From: Gammaproteobacteria bacterium
GTDB lineage: Bacteria; Pseudomonadota; Gammaproteobacteria; DSM-16500
NCBI GenBank assembly: GCA_019634835.1
Contig: JAHCAO010000009.1
Span: 1 to 64,000 of the forward strand
Direction of reading: 5' to 3'
DNA length: 64,000 bases
A model generated the notes under the pieces. The model was not told where the DNA came from. It searched no databases and saw only the letters and a list, made by a program, of their open reading frames with translations. This document shows positions 18,338-28,260 of this stretch, in pieces (the first letter of the stretch is position 1; each line of letters starts with the position of its first letter). Position numbers and translations under genes: made by a program.

Positions 18338-20111
18338 GAGATTTTCCTTTATCAATAAAATCTTTCATCTTGTCCTGAATACGCTGATTCAGTTTGCCTT
18401 CGTCTTCTATCGATTGTTTTTTTGCGATATCTTCATAAAATTCTTTAAAGTCAATTTGACTAAAATCAATTTTTTGCAATTCTTCAGTGGTCATTCCGCC
18501 ACAATCTGGGTGCTTAGCATCACCAAAATGTCGTCCGAGTTGCTTCTCTCTTCCTTGCTCCTGAACAATACGAGCGAGCTTGGTAGGGAACACGCAATAG
18601 ACTTTACGTTTTTTTAAACAAATACCAGCTGCACAATCATCACTGTATTGACCAACATAATGGGCTGTACCATTTTCTTTGGCTTTACCTAATTCTTTTT
18701 CTTCTTGAGAACAATGTAATAAGGGAAGATCATCAATCAACCAACCTTCATTTCGACAACAATTAGCTGCTCCCAAAATGACGTTATCGCAGTCTTTATC
18801 TTTGCCTTTGAATATGAAATTTTGGTCTAATTGTTTGGCAGCATCGGCCACAGCTGATAATGCAGAAACTGCTTCTTGAAAATCAGGATCGGCTTGTTTT
18901 TGGGTATTAACACAATCACCATCTAAGCAATACATTTTGCCATTGCATATTGCGCCCGTGACAGAACAATTTTTTGTTGGACAACGAAAAGTTTGTAGGT
19001 ATTTATTACATCCTCCGTCAGTACGATCTAAGCAAACTGAATTGATTTGCTCACAGCCTTGATCTCTTAAAGGTTTGCAAGCTCCACCGCCTGTGCCTGC
19101 GTTACCTAAACAACGGTAATTTGCTTCCTTTTCCCAACATTCTCTCGTAATTGGAATATTTTGAATAACACGGGTCGATTGAGGAATAACACATTGTTCT
19201 GTTTGAAATGTACAACTTGGAGTATTGGCCAACCCTAAGCATCCATCCTCCCAACGATCTCGCTGTTCGTAGGTAGTTGTTGAAGATACGATATCAATTT
19301 GGACATCTTTCCTGTGACCACCATTGATATGAAGCGTTAAGTTAAGCCCATTCCCACAGGCAGGAAATGCAATGGTATCAATGTTTGCATTGCCTGATTG
19401 GCTGATAATATTTCCACGTAATGACTTACAATCAATATTTTTTGGCAGCCGACCATCTAATCGAAAACTAGCATCGTGGGGTCCGAGGAAACTAATACTT
19501 CCATTCGTCGTATTGACCACCACACCAGCATAGTTATGATCATCAACCGATAGATGAGCGGTCAAAGTGTAATGAGTATCATTTTGATGTGGAATTAAAT
19601 CCACGTTAAGTGTTTTTTTACAATACTGCTGAATACTATCGGGTGTATCTTCACACTGCTTTTCTTCATAGGTCGTTGTACAAGATTCCTTCTTAGTGCA
19701 ATCAATAAACTCATCAGAAATACCTTTGACAATATCATCGGCATGATCTTGTATCTGACTGATACGTTTAATTTGATTTGCTAATGCTTCTTTATCAATA
19801 GACTTTTGATTTTCCGCTGCATGATTAACGGCCTTAGTCACTTCACTATTCGAGCTCGCTGAAGCGGCGTCTTCTTTAATAGTTGAACCAGATTGATCAA
19901 CGCCACCATAGTAGTTAGATTGATCTGGAGATTCGGTATAATTTTTGAATATATTTTTTGGTTCAAATTTTTTAAATATGTTTATTGATTGCTGTCTATG
20001 CTTAGCTGCTGCCGCTATCCCTTCTTCAAACGATTTATCATCTGCTTCTGCAAACGACATCGATAGCATACATATCAATACAGTTACTAAGCGTACTATT
20101 TTATGAATCAT
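18318..20111 (-). CDS. traN: TraN: cysteine-rich mating-pair stabilisation outer-membrane protein
   Basis: A 597-residue protein with a signal peptide (cleavage near SFAEADD) and many cysteines spread from about residue 135 to 530, including CRNEGW and CVFPTKLARIVQEQGR, the conserved TraN C-terminal segment. TraN is the outer-membrane adhesin contacting recipient cells. It overlaps traF on one side and trbC by four bases on the other. Confidence 0.93.
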   Translation of the reverse strand: MIHKIVRLVTVLICMLSMSFAEADDKSFEEGIAAAAKHRQQSINIFKKFEPKNIFKNYTESPDQSNYYGGVDQSGSTIKEDAASASSNSEVTKAVNHAAENQKSIDKEALANQIKRISQIQDHADDIVKGISDEFIDCTKKESCTTTYEEKQCEDTPDSIQQYCKKTLNVDLIPHQNDTHYTLTAHLSVDDHNYAGVVVNTTNGSISFLGPHDASFRLDGRLPKNIDCKSLRGNIISQSGNANIDTIAFPACGNGLNLTLHINGGHRKDVQIDIVSSTTTYEQRDRWEDGCLGLANTPSCTFQTEQCVIPQSTRVIQNIPITRECWEKEANYRCLGNAGTGGGACKPLRDQGCEQINSVCLDRTDGGCNKYLQTFRCPTKNCSVTGAICNGKMYCLDGDCVNTQKQADPDFQEAVSALSAVADAAKQLDQNFIFKGKDKDCDNVILGAANCCRNEGWLIDDLPLLHCSQEEKELGKAKENGTAHYVGQYSDDCAAGICLKKRKVYCVFPTKLARIVQEQGREKQLGRHFGDAKHPDCGGMTTEELQKIDFSQIDFKEFYEDIAKKQSIEDEGKLNQRIQDKMKDFIDKGKSHDVPQS

Positions 20112-20584
20112 ATTTTCGCCTCATTAAAGAGAGCAAGGGATTTTTTTGCAATCACTGAAACTCTATCTTCTTCATTTGCAATTTTTTTTAAGGCATAAGA
20201 TAAGGTGACGTCCCCATATACAATGTCGTAATCAAGCGTACAGCTCATGCCTGGTAAACAATTAGGTTCTTTTACAACTACCACAGCCGGTACTTTTACA
20301 ATTTGAAATCGTTGAAATAAAGTAGGATCAACTTGCACACCTCCTTGGTTATCTTTAGTTAGCACACTTATTTTATTGATGGTGTCTTTAAATGAATTAT
20401 TAATGAAACCACGTACCACAACAGGTGCATCAATTATTTTGGCTTCTCTCATCCATCCTTTCAAGCTTTCATCTGGCATGGAAAATGAAACGAAGATAAT
20501 GATATTTTTATCTAACATTTGGTTTGCATAACAAGGTGAAACCAGTATCAGGCTTAAGCAAACTAACAGTTTTTTTATATTCAT
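20108..20584 (-). CDS. trbC: TrbC: F-type pilus assembly protein
   Basis: A 158-residue periplasmic protein with a signal peptide (MNIKKLLVCLSLILVSPCYA) and the TrbC features FVSFSMPDESLKGWMREA and VDPTLFQRFQIVKVPAVVV. The start at 20584 is chosen for the signal peptide; the longer frame to 20653 would overlap the apparent tail of the preceding gene. The arrangement with traN and traU is that of F. Confidence 0.9.
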   Translation of the reverse strand: MNIKKLLVCLSLILVSPCYANQMLDKNIIIFVSFSMPDESLKGWMREAKIIDAPVVVRGFINNSFKDTINKISVLTKDNQGGVQVDPTLFQRFQIVKVPAVVVVKEPNCLPGMSCTLDYDIVYGDVTLSYALKKIANEEDRVSVIAKKSLALFNEAKI

Positions 20585-20600
20585 TATCTTCTCGTATTGA

Positions 20601-20684
20601 TTAGGACTTATTCTTTTTAAATGCTTCATCATAGTTAGGAAGCCATACACCATTTGTTTCGTGATAACGAAGGCGCGCAGCTTC
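20601..20684 (-). other. In-frame coding extension after the TGA of the upstream tra gene
   Basis: Directly after the TGA at 20687-20685 the same frame stays open for 27 codons (including YHETNGVWLPNYDEAF) to a TAA at 20603-20601. That TAA is 16 bases before the trbC start, a normal operon spacing. The stretch looks like protein rather than spacer, which suggests the TGA interrupts an originally 207-residue gene. Confidence 0.55.
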
Positions 20685-21224
20685 TCAGCTCTTTCTATTG
20701 TCTGATTCGTTTTTTAGTTTATTTTGTAGTTGTCTTGATTTGTCTTTTCTGGCGTCTTTTTCTAATTGCTTTGTTCGCAAATCATCCATGCGTTTTCCAT
20801 TCTCTTCAAACGCATCGGCAGCTTGATTTGCAAATGCTTTATGCGCTTCCCACATTTTATCTGGCATTTCAGCGAATTTTTTATCAAATTCCTTTTGCTG
20901 CTCTGCCATCTGACTTTGTGAATTTCGAATAAAATTTAAGTTTTCCTGCATCCCTCTATCGACTGCTTCATGAAATTCATTTTGTTTTTGTTCGAAAGAT
21001 TTGCTCCACTTACCTGCGTCTTTTTCTGATTCAACGATTTTGTTATGAATACGTGCTTGATCTTGATTGAATTGGTCATTAAAACGATTCATCGTTTGCT
21101 GAAATTTATTAAAATAACTCCACATAATGAATTCATCTATCATCCAATTTGCAGCGACAAAGATTAAAAAAATGACCGCTATTTTTTTGAAATTAAGATC
21201 ATTAACTAAATTATTAAAATTCAT
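20685..21224 (-). CDS. Membrane-anchored coiled-coil protein of the tra operon, possibly shortened by an in-frame TGA
   Basis: A 179-residue protein between traU and trbC. Residues 13-33 form one membrane segment (IAVIFLIFVAANWMIDEF); the rest is a charged glutamine/lysine/glutamate-rich helix typical of a periplasmic coiled coil. I do not recognise an F counterpart. The reading frame continues for 27 more plausible codons after the stop (see 20601-20684), so the gene may carry a nonsense mutation near its 3' end. Most of the coiled coil is retained, so it may still function. Confidence 0.75.
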   Translation of the reverse strand: MNFNNLVNDLNFKKIAVIFLIFVAANWMIDEFIMWSYFNKFQQTMNRFNDQFNQDQARIHNKIVESEKDAGKWSKSFEQKQNEFHEAVDRGMQENLNFIRNSQSQMAEQQKEFDKKFAEMPDKMWEAHKAFANQAADAFEENGKRMDDLRTKQLEKDARKDKSRQLQNKLKNESDNRKS

Positions 21225-21245
21225 GACTCTCTCCTTATGTTAAAT

Positions 21246-22235
21246 TTACGCAGCACAGCAATTTCTTTTTCGCCACACGAGATAACCAAAGTCTTCACCT
21301 TTAAATGGGTATTCATGTGCGGCCTCCCACGTGATCGTGGTTGCACCAAATGGATGACAACCGCCACTACCCGTCGTAGGAACGGGGTTAGTCATCTGGT
21401 ATCGATAACGAGATTTAGGAATAATGGGAGATGGATAGGTTTGACAAAGCGCAGGGCCATCCACTCCGATGCTATCCCATAACAGTCCTTCTCGGTGCAT
21501 TTTATATGCCATTCTTTCCGTGAGGAGTGTACTCGCTTGCGCACCACCAACATGTTCTTGTACTGTCCCTGTTAGTGGATACATGGAACCTTGTGAGCCC
21601 GCGCACCAGAACAATAAATCCAATGGTCCGTAAGTTGACGCCGCTAAACTGTCAGCTGCGCAAGCAGCTTGTGCGATCGGATTACCAAAGAGGATAGCTT
21701 CAGGATTTAAGATAAAGCCCCACTCTTCATCTCGCCACGTAGGATCAAGCTCTGTGAGGTAGGCAATGTCCATATCCCCTGTTTCGAGGCAGAGCCCATC
21801 CGTGATCAGTTTCAACCAGAATAACAGCGGAAAATGATACCAATGCACATGGTAAAAACTGTTGTTCTGACTACTATTTGCTGTTTCTTGCGCGCCAATA
21901 CCAAAAGAAGATCCCATATTCAGTTGTAGACCACCTAAATTAACCATGCAGAATGGAAGGCGTGTAACATCAACCAGGGCTATTGGTTCCCAAAAGCCTG
22001 TGGTGACTCCAACCCGAGGAAGCGGAGTCTGGCAATAACAAACTGGACTGCTTGGGTTAGAAGAATTATCCGCGGTATTGCCTTTAAATATTGCTACGCT
22101 CCCAATGGTGATGGGGAACAAACAACTCCAACAAACATCTGTAATTGGATTAACAAATGATCCTTGGCATAAACTGCCAGCAATAGCTGAGGAAAAGTAA
22201 AAAATTGAAAACATCAGGCACAAGAAAGCTCTCAT
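21246..22235 (-). CDS. traU: TraU: pilus assembly / DNA transfer protein
   Basis: A 329-residue periplasmic protein with a signal peptide (to SSAIAG) and the TraU signature of cysteine pairs: VNPITDVCWSCLFPITIG, CYCQTPLPRVGVTTGFWEP, and a C-terminal ...RKRNCC. TraU is needed for DNA transfer and pilus function in the F system. The gene overlaps traW by four bases. Confidence 0.95.
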   Translation of the reverse strand: MRAFLCLMFSIFYFSSAIAGSLCQGSFVNPITDVCWSCLFPITIGSVAIFKGNTADNSSNPSSPVCYCQTPLPRVGVTTGFWEPIALVDVTRLPFCMVNLGGLQLNMGSSFGIGAQETANSSQNNSFYHVHWYHFPLLFWLKLITDGLCLETGDMDIAYLTELDPTWRDEEWGFILNPEAILFGNPIAQAACAADSLAASTYGPLDLLFWCAGSQGSMYPLTGTVQEHVGGAQASTLLTERMAYKMHREGLLWDSIGVDGPALCQTYPSPIIPKSRYRYQMTNPVPTTGSGGCHPFGATTITWEAAHEYPFKGEDFGYLVWRKRNCCAA

Positions 22236-22885
22236 GGCGTTACCTCCGCAATGATTAATTCCATGCCATCTTGATAAACAACGGAGGGAACTTGGGTAAT
22301 ACGAAACGTTGTTGTTAACCTTCCTTGTTGATCAAAATAGATCGGTTGATGAAATGTTTTTTCTTGTTCAATGATAGAGCCATTTACTAAAATTAGCTTT
22401 GTTTTTCCATCGAATTTTTTATTTATTTGTTTGACCCATTCAACTTGTTCTTTATCATCACCGTCATAAAAAACTAAAGTTGTATGCAACTTTGTAAATG
22501 ATAATGGATTGATACGAGTACCTGCTTTAGCAAACACATTGCCATCTGTATCTTTTAAATCGTATGGCAATAAAATTGAAGGATCGTACCGCCAGGATTT
22601 AGCAATAACTGTTCGATGAATATTAGAAATTGCTGGATGACGGTCTATCTTCTTAGCAATTCTTGTTTTAGCTTGATCCTGCAATTTTTTCCAATCACCA
22701 TTTTGTTGCATGATAACTAGTCTATTTTGAATAAATTCCAATAAATCCGTTTCTATAATCGGATAAATCTTTCCTACCACACCCAAATCTTTGGCAAAGG
22801 AGTGCGAAGATAAAATGAGGTATAAAGCAACAAAAATAAATTTATTGCATGCACACCATTTTGAATTAAATAATCTATTGATCAT
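22232..22885 (-). CDS. traW: TraW: pilus assembly protein
   Basis: A 217-residue exported protein. After the signal peptide (ending SHSFA) it begins KDLGVVGKIYPIIETDLLEFI, the conserved TraW start, and ends with TTTFRITQVPSVVYQDG. The start at 22885 follows AGGA by eight bases and overlaps the trbI stop by 11 bases; the longer frame to 22975 lies inside trbI. Confidence 0.92.
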   Translation of the reverse strand: MINRLFNSKWCACNKFIFVALYLILSSHSFAKDLGVVGKIYPIIETDLLEFIQNRLVIMQQNGDWKKLQDQAKTRIAKKIDRHPAISNIHRTVIAKSWRYDPSILLPYDLKDTDGNVFAKAGTRINPLSFTKLHTTLVFYDGDDKEQVEWVKQINKKFDGKTKLILVNGSIIEQEKTFHQPIYFDQQGRLTTTFRITQVPSVVYQDGMELIIAEVTP

Positions 22886-23276
22886 TATTTTCATCCTGAT
22901 GCTTTTGAATAATGGATTGAACTTTTTTCTTAATAACAAATGTATAATCTTGACTGCCAGCAAATACGGCCTCACTCGGCATTAAAAGTAGATTATTTTC
23001 TTTGGAAAATTGCTTTAATGACTTCTCTAAAATCACACCAAATTGCTTCGTCTCTCTCGTCAAATCATCTTGTGATTTATTTTGTTTGGACTCATTTTTG
23101 ATAAACTCATTGACGATAGCTGTCACATTCACAACTGCTATTTTTTGTGGTTTAGGAGCAGTCATATAAAAAATTGTAAAGATAACCATACTTCCTAACA
23201 TGCCAAATAAAAAAGAATAAACATGATTGACGGAAAATAAATGATTAGCTTTAGATACAATTTGATTAATTTGCAT
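22875..23276 (-). CDS. trbI: TrbI: inner-membrane pilus retraction protein
   Basis: A 133-residue protein with one membrane segment (about 20-38) and a periplasmic part beginning KIAVVNVTAIVNEFI and ending with a charged helix, as in F TrbI. TrbI affects pilus extension/retraction. It overlaps the traC stop by 11 bases. Confidence 0.85.
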   Translation of the reverse strand: MQINQIVSKANHLFSVNHVYSFLFGMLGSMVIFTIFYMTAPKPQKIAVVNVTAIVNEFIKNESKQNKSQDDLTRETKQFGVILEKSLKQFSKENNLLLMPSEAVFAGSQDYTFVIKKKVQSIIQKHQDENNDQ

Positions 23277-25767
23277 GTGTAAATTTCTCCGCTACTTTGC
23301 TAATGGCATCACGTAATGAGTAGCCTTGTTTTTGCAATGAATTAACCGCATCAAATTCTTCGCCTTTTGAGGAGTACAGAATCCGGGAATATGGATCAAG
23401 AATAATGCGATGGACTGAACTTCCCGATGGGCCTTTAATAATGCATTCAGAATATTCATCGGTTTTGCGTAAGGATTTATACATTCGCTCAATCATAGGA
23501 TTCATCGCAAAGCGATCTTTTTTCTTCAGTTGATCAATCGCTTCTTCGGTTTGTCCTAAAACAATTTTAAAGTCGCAATTATCAAAAACAGCGGTGGTGG
23601 TGCTATTTTCAAAATAATCATTAATAGATTGAGCAACAGCAACTAGGCTCCCTGTAAAACGTCTAACGGTACGAGCGCACTCTTCAATAAAATCACTCAT
23701 ACCATCGCTTTTACCTTTAAAATGCTTCCAAATTTCTTCCAAGATTAATGTTTTAGTTTGTGTTCGATTGCCAAGATACATAACTTGACTGACCTGAAAC
23801 ATTAATAACATCATGACAATCCGTCGTAACACTCTCATTTTTTCTAGTGCTTGCAGCTCTAAAACTATAAATTCTTTATCAAGATTGATATTAGCCTCAC
23901 CTTCAAAATATCGACCATACATACCCTCTTTAGTAAAGGGATAAAGCAAATGAGAAAGGTCTTGGCATGCTTTTGCATCTTGTTTTTTTAACCAATTGGC
24001 AACTGTGGTGACTGTTGTTTTATTCCCATTCTCATGCCAGGCAGCTTTAATGGATTTTTCGAGATATACATTTTCCTCATCCGTGACACCACTTGTTGGT
24101 CTTGCCATAGCTGCCATCAGCGGCTTTAGCAATTCCAGTGATTCATCAAAATTTTTAATGTGAGTAAATGGGTTTAAACAAATAGGAACGTTAGGAGAAA
24201 ACTCGATAAATGTACCTTGTAACTCTCTACAGGTTTTTTCGTAAGAACGGCCAATATCAATGACCCAAACTCGACCACCTGATCCTAATAAACCTGTAAT
24301 ATAATCTTGCGTAAAAACAGACTTACCCTTCCCACTGGCAGCCGCAATGGCAATATTGTAATTACCTTCTTTGTTATCAAAGGGACTAAAACCAGCCACT
24401 TGTCCTCTTCTGCCAGGCAAAAGCAATATGGGTGTTTCTGTACCTTTATATTCACCTATTATCGGCGAGACATTCACTGCATTAAAAGCAGTCATTGTTC
24501 TTAAACGCCCGAATTTTTTCATGTCTTCAAACATTCCTTCCGTCATTCTGAATGGTAAGCAAGAAAGAAATGATTGAAATTGAAGATAAGAAGTTTTTTT
24601 AAGTGTCCATCCATTTGCTTGATATAAATCTCTGACTTTTCTTTCTGTGCCAGGCGCATCTTTCTCTTTCGAAAAGAGAATTAAATTACAGGATGTTTTA
24701 ACTATTTTATCGCCTTGTGATAATCGCTCTCTTACAAATTGAATGTCATAATATTTTTTTGAAATATAAGACATCAAATCATCATCTGACGTGTTTTTTG
24801 CATTTTGTTTCGTATCATAAGATTTAACGAGATTTCCGAATGATTCCTTTTCCTGGTTCATCATTCGGATGGTGAATGAAAATAAAAATGAAGAGGGTAT
24901 TTGTCTTGATATGTTATAAAGTTGCCCTATTGCATCTTCCATTTTCCATAACACAGGCTTTTCTGGATATTCTTTAATTGATAACGCTCGTGCTTCCCAC
25001 ACCTCATCATTATTTTCCATTTTTAAACTGTTTTTATTGATGTGGGTGCAAAACTCAGGATCAACTAATTGTGTCGTCAATGAATCATACTGATTCCACA
25101 TTTGCTTTGTTGGATAGACATCTGTAGAAGGATGCAGGATACCATTCATCACACTAATAAAGTCTTCAACAGTTAATGATCGTGTTGCAATTTGAATCGA
25201 TAATAATGAGCTTGAAATATCTTCTTTCAACCTGATTAAGTCATTCGCAAAATCTTGTTCTTGTTTTGCAGGAATTGAAACACAGATAAATAATCTAAAA
25301 TTTCGTAATACGAATATACCTTGTTGCACTAAGCTTTTATAAGCACCTTTTTTCAAATAATCAGTACGCTTTTTAGCAAGCCATTCAAAAATTTCACCTC
25401 TTTTGGAGCGCTCTGTTTCAAATTGATCTAAAATATGGCCTATCTTGTCAGAGCCCCAGAGTATAAATTGCAAATCAGCGTGGCTAGGTAATATATCAAT
25501 AATAATGCTTGATAAAATAGTCGCAGTTTCTTCGCTAGCGCCCAATAATAAAGAGGCTTCTAAGATAAATCCCTGGCTGTTTTTGTTATAGTAAATTCCT
25601 GTATCACGATCATATCCATCAAAATGTAAGATGCTATTTAGTGCTCCAAAATCCAGTGTTTGATGGAACCGATTGATATCAGCATCATGTGGTACAGAAC
25701 CAAATGAGGTTTTATCTCCCACCCATTTAGCGACTCTATTACCCATTTCAGTTATTTGATCAAACAT
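23266..25767 (-). CDS. traC: TraC: VirB4-family secretion ATPase
   Basis: An 833-residue cytoplasmic ATPase. Walker A (AASGKGKSVFTQDY) is near residue 476, with the VWVIDIGRSYEK strand behind it; Walker B (TLILEEIWKHF) is near 677; the final third (YSECIIKGPSGSSVHRIILDP) is typical of TraC. It powers F-pilus assembly. It follows traV by four bases. Confidence 0.95.
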   Translation of the reverse strand: MFDQITEMGNRVAKWVGDKTSFGSVPHDADINRFHQTLDFGALNSILHFDGYDRDTGIYYNKNSQGFILEASLLLGASEETATILSSIIIDILPSHADLQFILWGSDKIGHILDQFETERSKRGEIFEWLAKKRTDYLKKGAYKSLVQQGIFVLRNFRLFICVSIPAKQEQDFANDLIRLKEDISSSLLSIQIATRSLTVEDFISVMNGILHPSTDVYPTKQMWNQYDSLTTQLVDPEFCTHINKNSLKMENNDEVWEARALSIKEYPEKPVLWKMEDAIGQLYNISRQIPSSFLFSFTIRMMNQEKESFGNLVKSYDTKQNAKNTSDDDLMSYISKKYYDIQFVRERLSQGDKIVKTSCNLILFSKEKDAPGTERKVRDLYQANGWTLKKTSYLQFQSFLSCLPFRMTEGMFEDMKKFGRLRTMTAFNAVNVSPIIGEYKGTETPILLLPGRRGQVAGFSPFDNKEGNYNIAIAAASGKGKSVFTQDYITGLLGSGGRVWVIDIGRSYEKTCRELQGTFIEFSPNVPICLNPFTHIKNFDESLELLKPLMAAMARPTSGVTDEENVYLEKSIKAAWHENGNKTTVTTVANWLKKQDAKACQDLSHLLYPFTKEGMYGRYFEGEANINLDKEFIVLELQALEKMRVLRRIVMMLLMFQVSQVMYLGNRTQTKTLILEEIWKHFKGKSDGMSDFIEECARTVRRFTGSLVAVAQSINDYFENSTTTAVFDNCDFKIVLGQTEEAIDQLKKKDRFAMNPMIERMYKSLRKTDEYSECIIKGPSGSSVHRIILDPYSRILYSSKGEEFDAVNSLQKQGYSLRDAISKVAEKFTHAN

Positions 25768-25771
25768 GATA

Positions 25772-26170
25772 TTACTCTCCGTTTACATCCATTTCTTTTA
25801 GTGGCGCACCGATCCATGATCCAGGTTTAGTAATGGTATAAATGTCACTTTCCTGATGATAATTGCCTTCCTTATCTTCAAACGGTGCAACCCAAACGTG
25901 CATGACTATTTCGCTATATCGGAGAGGCTCGCCTTTTTTAAATGGACTAAATCTTGAATAAGATGAATGTTTATAAGAAATCGGTTGTATAATTGATGTA
26001 GTTGAAAGAGTTGAACCACCACCTATTTCGCCTCGATCAACCCGTGCATTAACACTATCAATGCTTTCACATCGAATACCTGTTTTCATCGGGCAATCAA
26101 ATTGTGAATTAATACCTGAGCATCCATTTAATAATGTGGATAACAAAATTAATAAGGTAACTTTTTTCAT
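25772..26170 (-). CDS. traV: TraV: outer-membrane core lipoprotein
   Basis: A 132-residue lipoprotein with signal MKKVTLLILLSTLLNGC (lipobox LLNGC, Cys17) and the further cysteines (C26, C34) that are conserved in TraV (FDCPMKTGIRCESIDSV). It forms the outer-membrane core of the channel with TraK and TraB, like VirB7. Confidence 0.9.
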   Translation of the reverse strand: MKKVTLLILLSTLLNGCSGINSQFDCPMKTGIRCESIDSVNARVDRGEIGGGSTLSTTSIIQPISYKHSSYSRFSPFKKGEPLRYSEIVMHVWVAPFEDKEGNYHQESDIYTITKPGSWIGAPLKEMDVNGE

Positions 26171-26183
26171 TTATACTCTCCCA

Positions 26184-27548
26184 CTAGGATGTTGTTTCAC
26201 TCACTCTTAATCCCAATTCTTTACTTCTTTCTTGCAGTAATTTCACTTGGTTCTCTGACAACGGCAGTGCTCTTTCATCTGAAGTTGGGAATACTCTCGT
26301 TGTTTTTTGAGTCTGCTGTGTATCAAACATGTTGGGAATGTTTGCAGCTTCCTTTTCATTTTCATCGTGTTTCTTACCATCCAGATAAAAACCTTTGAGA
26401 AATACAACATCAACCACTGTACCTGCACTTAACTGAACAACAGGTTGAAATTGTTCGGCGCGTTTGATGTTATAATCAGCAAGCTTATCCATTGCTTTAC
26501 TACTGCCTTTCGCACCACCATATTGCAAAATTTTTGAAGAATTAACTGTTTCAACATTGCCTTGTGGTGAAACTGAATTGATCGTGTAATTTTGAGCAAA
26601 CCCTTCCGATACCCCTTGTAAAAATCCTGCACCAAATGCACGCGCAGCATATTGACCGCCACCTTCGCGTAGATTTCCACGGATACCATTTTTGCCATCT
26701 CCGCCGGCAACATTCCCTTCCACAGCGAGATCAATTACTTCTCCATTAGGTGCAACGCAGCTCATACGCTCAGTTCTAATCTTTCCTCTCTCGGAGGAAA
26801 TATCACCGGATGCTGCTGCGGTAACGACACAATCTTTAAGGTGGCTATGATGTCTATTTGGCAATGTTCCATTTTCAGTTATGCGTATTAGCATTGGCTC
26901 TGGATTGGATTGAGCGGTGACAGCAGTAGAAGCATCTGCTCCCTCAATGACAACGCCCTGGACAAATGTACCTGCTGGAACATACGTATCAGGATTTTTA
27001 GGCGGACGACGTTTTGCCAGTTCTTCCGACGTCGGTGAAAGTGAGAGTCGGTCTTCTCTCATGCCTGCTGCTTCACCGTTCTCCTCATGGTTTAGATTTG
27101 ATGCAGAACGGGGCAACACTCTACCTTGATATTGTTGGCTTCCCACTAACTGAGAGGAAGGACCATCAGAAAAATTTTGATTATTATTCTTATTTGCGCT
27201 TAATTTAGCCTCTAAAGCTTTAAGGCGATTTTCTAATTCCTTTTGTTTACCTTCATCCATGGATAAATTTGAACTTAGTTTTTCATCAAACTGCTTTTTT
27301 AATTTTTCTGTTTGCGCTCTTGCCTCACTCACACTTCGTTGCACTCGTTCAAGTACCACTGTCTCAGAATCAGCATGATCTAATGGATTTGAAAAATTGG
27401 TTTTTTCAACAATCTTCTCATCATTATTTTTTTGATTTGCTAACATGAATACAAATATTCCGAAGATAGCCATGATAGCAACGACAAATATCATCAAATT
27501 TCTAAATTGATCTGATTTTGCTTTATTTGTTGCAGTATTATCATTCAT
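26184..27548 (-). CDS. traB: TraB: VirB10-like scaffold
   Basis: A 454-residue bitopic protein: one membrane segment at about 18-37, a coiled-coil/linker region (70-115), and a C-terminal VirB10-like domain (TYVPAGTFVQGVVIEGADAS ... RGNLREGGGQYAARAFGAGFLQG). It spans both membranes and links TraC energy to the outer-membrane TraV/TraK ring. It overlaps traK by eight bases. Confidence 0.94.
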   Translation of the reverse strand: MNDNTATNKAKSDQFRNLMIFVVAIMAIFGIFVFMLANQKNNDEKIVEKTNFSNPLDHADSETVVLERVQRSVSEARAQTEKLKKQFDEKLSSNLSMDEGKQKELENRLKALEAKLSANKNNNQNFSDGPSSQLVGSQQYQGRVLPRSASNLNHEENGEAAGMREDRLSLSPTSEELAKRRPPKNPDTYVPAGTFVQGVVIEGADASTAVTAQSNPEPMLIRITENGTLPNRHHSHLKDCVVTAAASGDISSERGKIRTERMSCVAPNGEVIDLAVEGNVAGGDGKNGIRGNLREGGGQYAARAFGAGFLQGVSEGFAQNYTINSVSPQGNVETVNSSKILQYGGAKGSSKAMDKLADYNIKRAEQFQPVVQLSAGTVVDVVFLKGFYLDGKKHDENEKEAANIPNMFDTQQTQKTTRVFPTSDERALPLSENQVKLLQERSKELGLRVSETTS

Positions 27549-28260
27549 GACTAACTACCCTATACAATAGTGTTTCATCACCACAGTTAAGCGTTTCATC
27601 AACTAATGAAGCAGCACGAGTATTCGCCTGATAAAATTCTTGTGGAAGAAGATTCATACGATGATTTGAATTATTTTTTAATCGCCAAATTTCTCCCTCT
27701 AAATAACTGCCACGATAAATTATCAATAATTGCATGGTGAGACTAGAAGAAAGCCTCTTTGGTTTAACTTCACCTAATGGTATGACTGCATAACCTTCAG
27801 GATGTTGTTCCTTAACCATTTGACGCATTAATTCAATAATCAATTGTGTATACGACTGGTTTGTTTCCCACGCAGAAGCTACTCGTTTTGAAGCGGATAT
27901 CGGTTTGATCGAAACATTTTCAGCGGGTACATCAATTGGATTTAAAAACAGCGTGTAAGTATGACCTTGCTCAGTGGTAATAAAAATTGAAAATGGCCTT
28001 CTTTGATAATAAAAACTAGGTTTAAGATATAAAATCCCTTGATCATACTTACCATTAAACTCTTTTATTTCATAAGTATTATCTTTTCCTTTGACAGATA
28101 TAATCCGATCACCTGTCACAAAAATTCTTGTGAATTCTCTTGCTGATATTTTAAAGAAAAGTGTTTCATTATCTTTTGCCGCTTTTGCTTGCAAAGCAAA
28201 TGAGTTAGTAAACCCAGATAGACTTATTAATAATAAAAATATTTTTATGGTTTTACACAT
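27541..28260 (-). CDS. traK: TraK: secretin-like outer-membrane core protein
   Basis: A 239-residue exported protein; signal peptide to about FALQA, then the TraK/VirB9-like beta-rich domain (ISAREFTRIFVTGDRIISVKG; TYTLFLNPIDVPAENVSI). It forms the core complex with TraV and TraB and overlaps traE by eight bases. Confidence 0.92.
   Translation of the reverse strand: MCKTIKIFLLLISLSGFTNSFALQAKAAKDNETLFFKISAREFTRIFVTGDRIISVKGKDNTYEIKEFNGKYDQGILYLKPSFYYQRRPFSIFITTEQGHTYTLFLNPIDVPAENVSIKPISASKRVASAWETNQSYTQLIIELMRQMVKEQHPEGYAVIPLGEVKPKRLSSSLTMQLLIIYRGSYLEGEIWRLKNNSNHRMNLLPQEFYQANTRAASLVDETLNCGDETLLYRVVSHE

Noticed and set aside
18285..18617. 110-codon plus-strand frame over traN/traF
   Set aside because: Antisense shadow of two well-supported tra genes.
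20685..20687. TGA read as a sense codon in this organism
   Set aside because: TGA ends many well-bounded genes here (cydA, SCO, the transporter), so a general code change is not supported.
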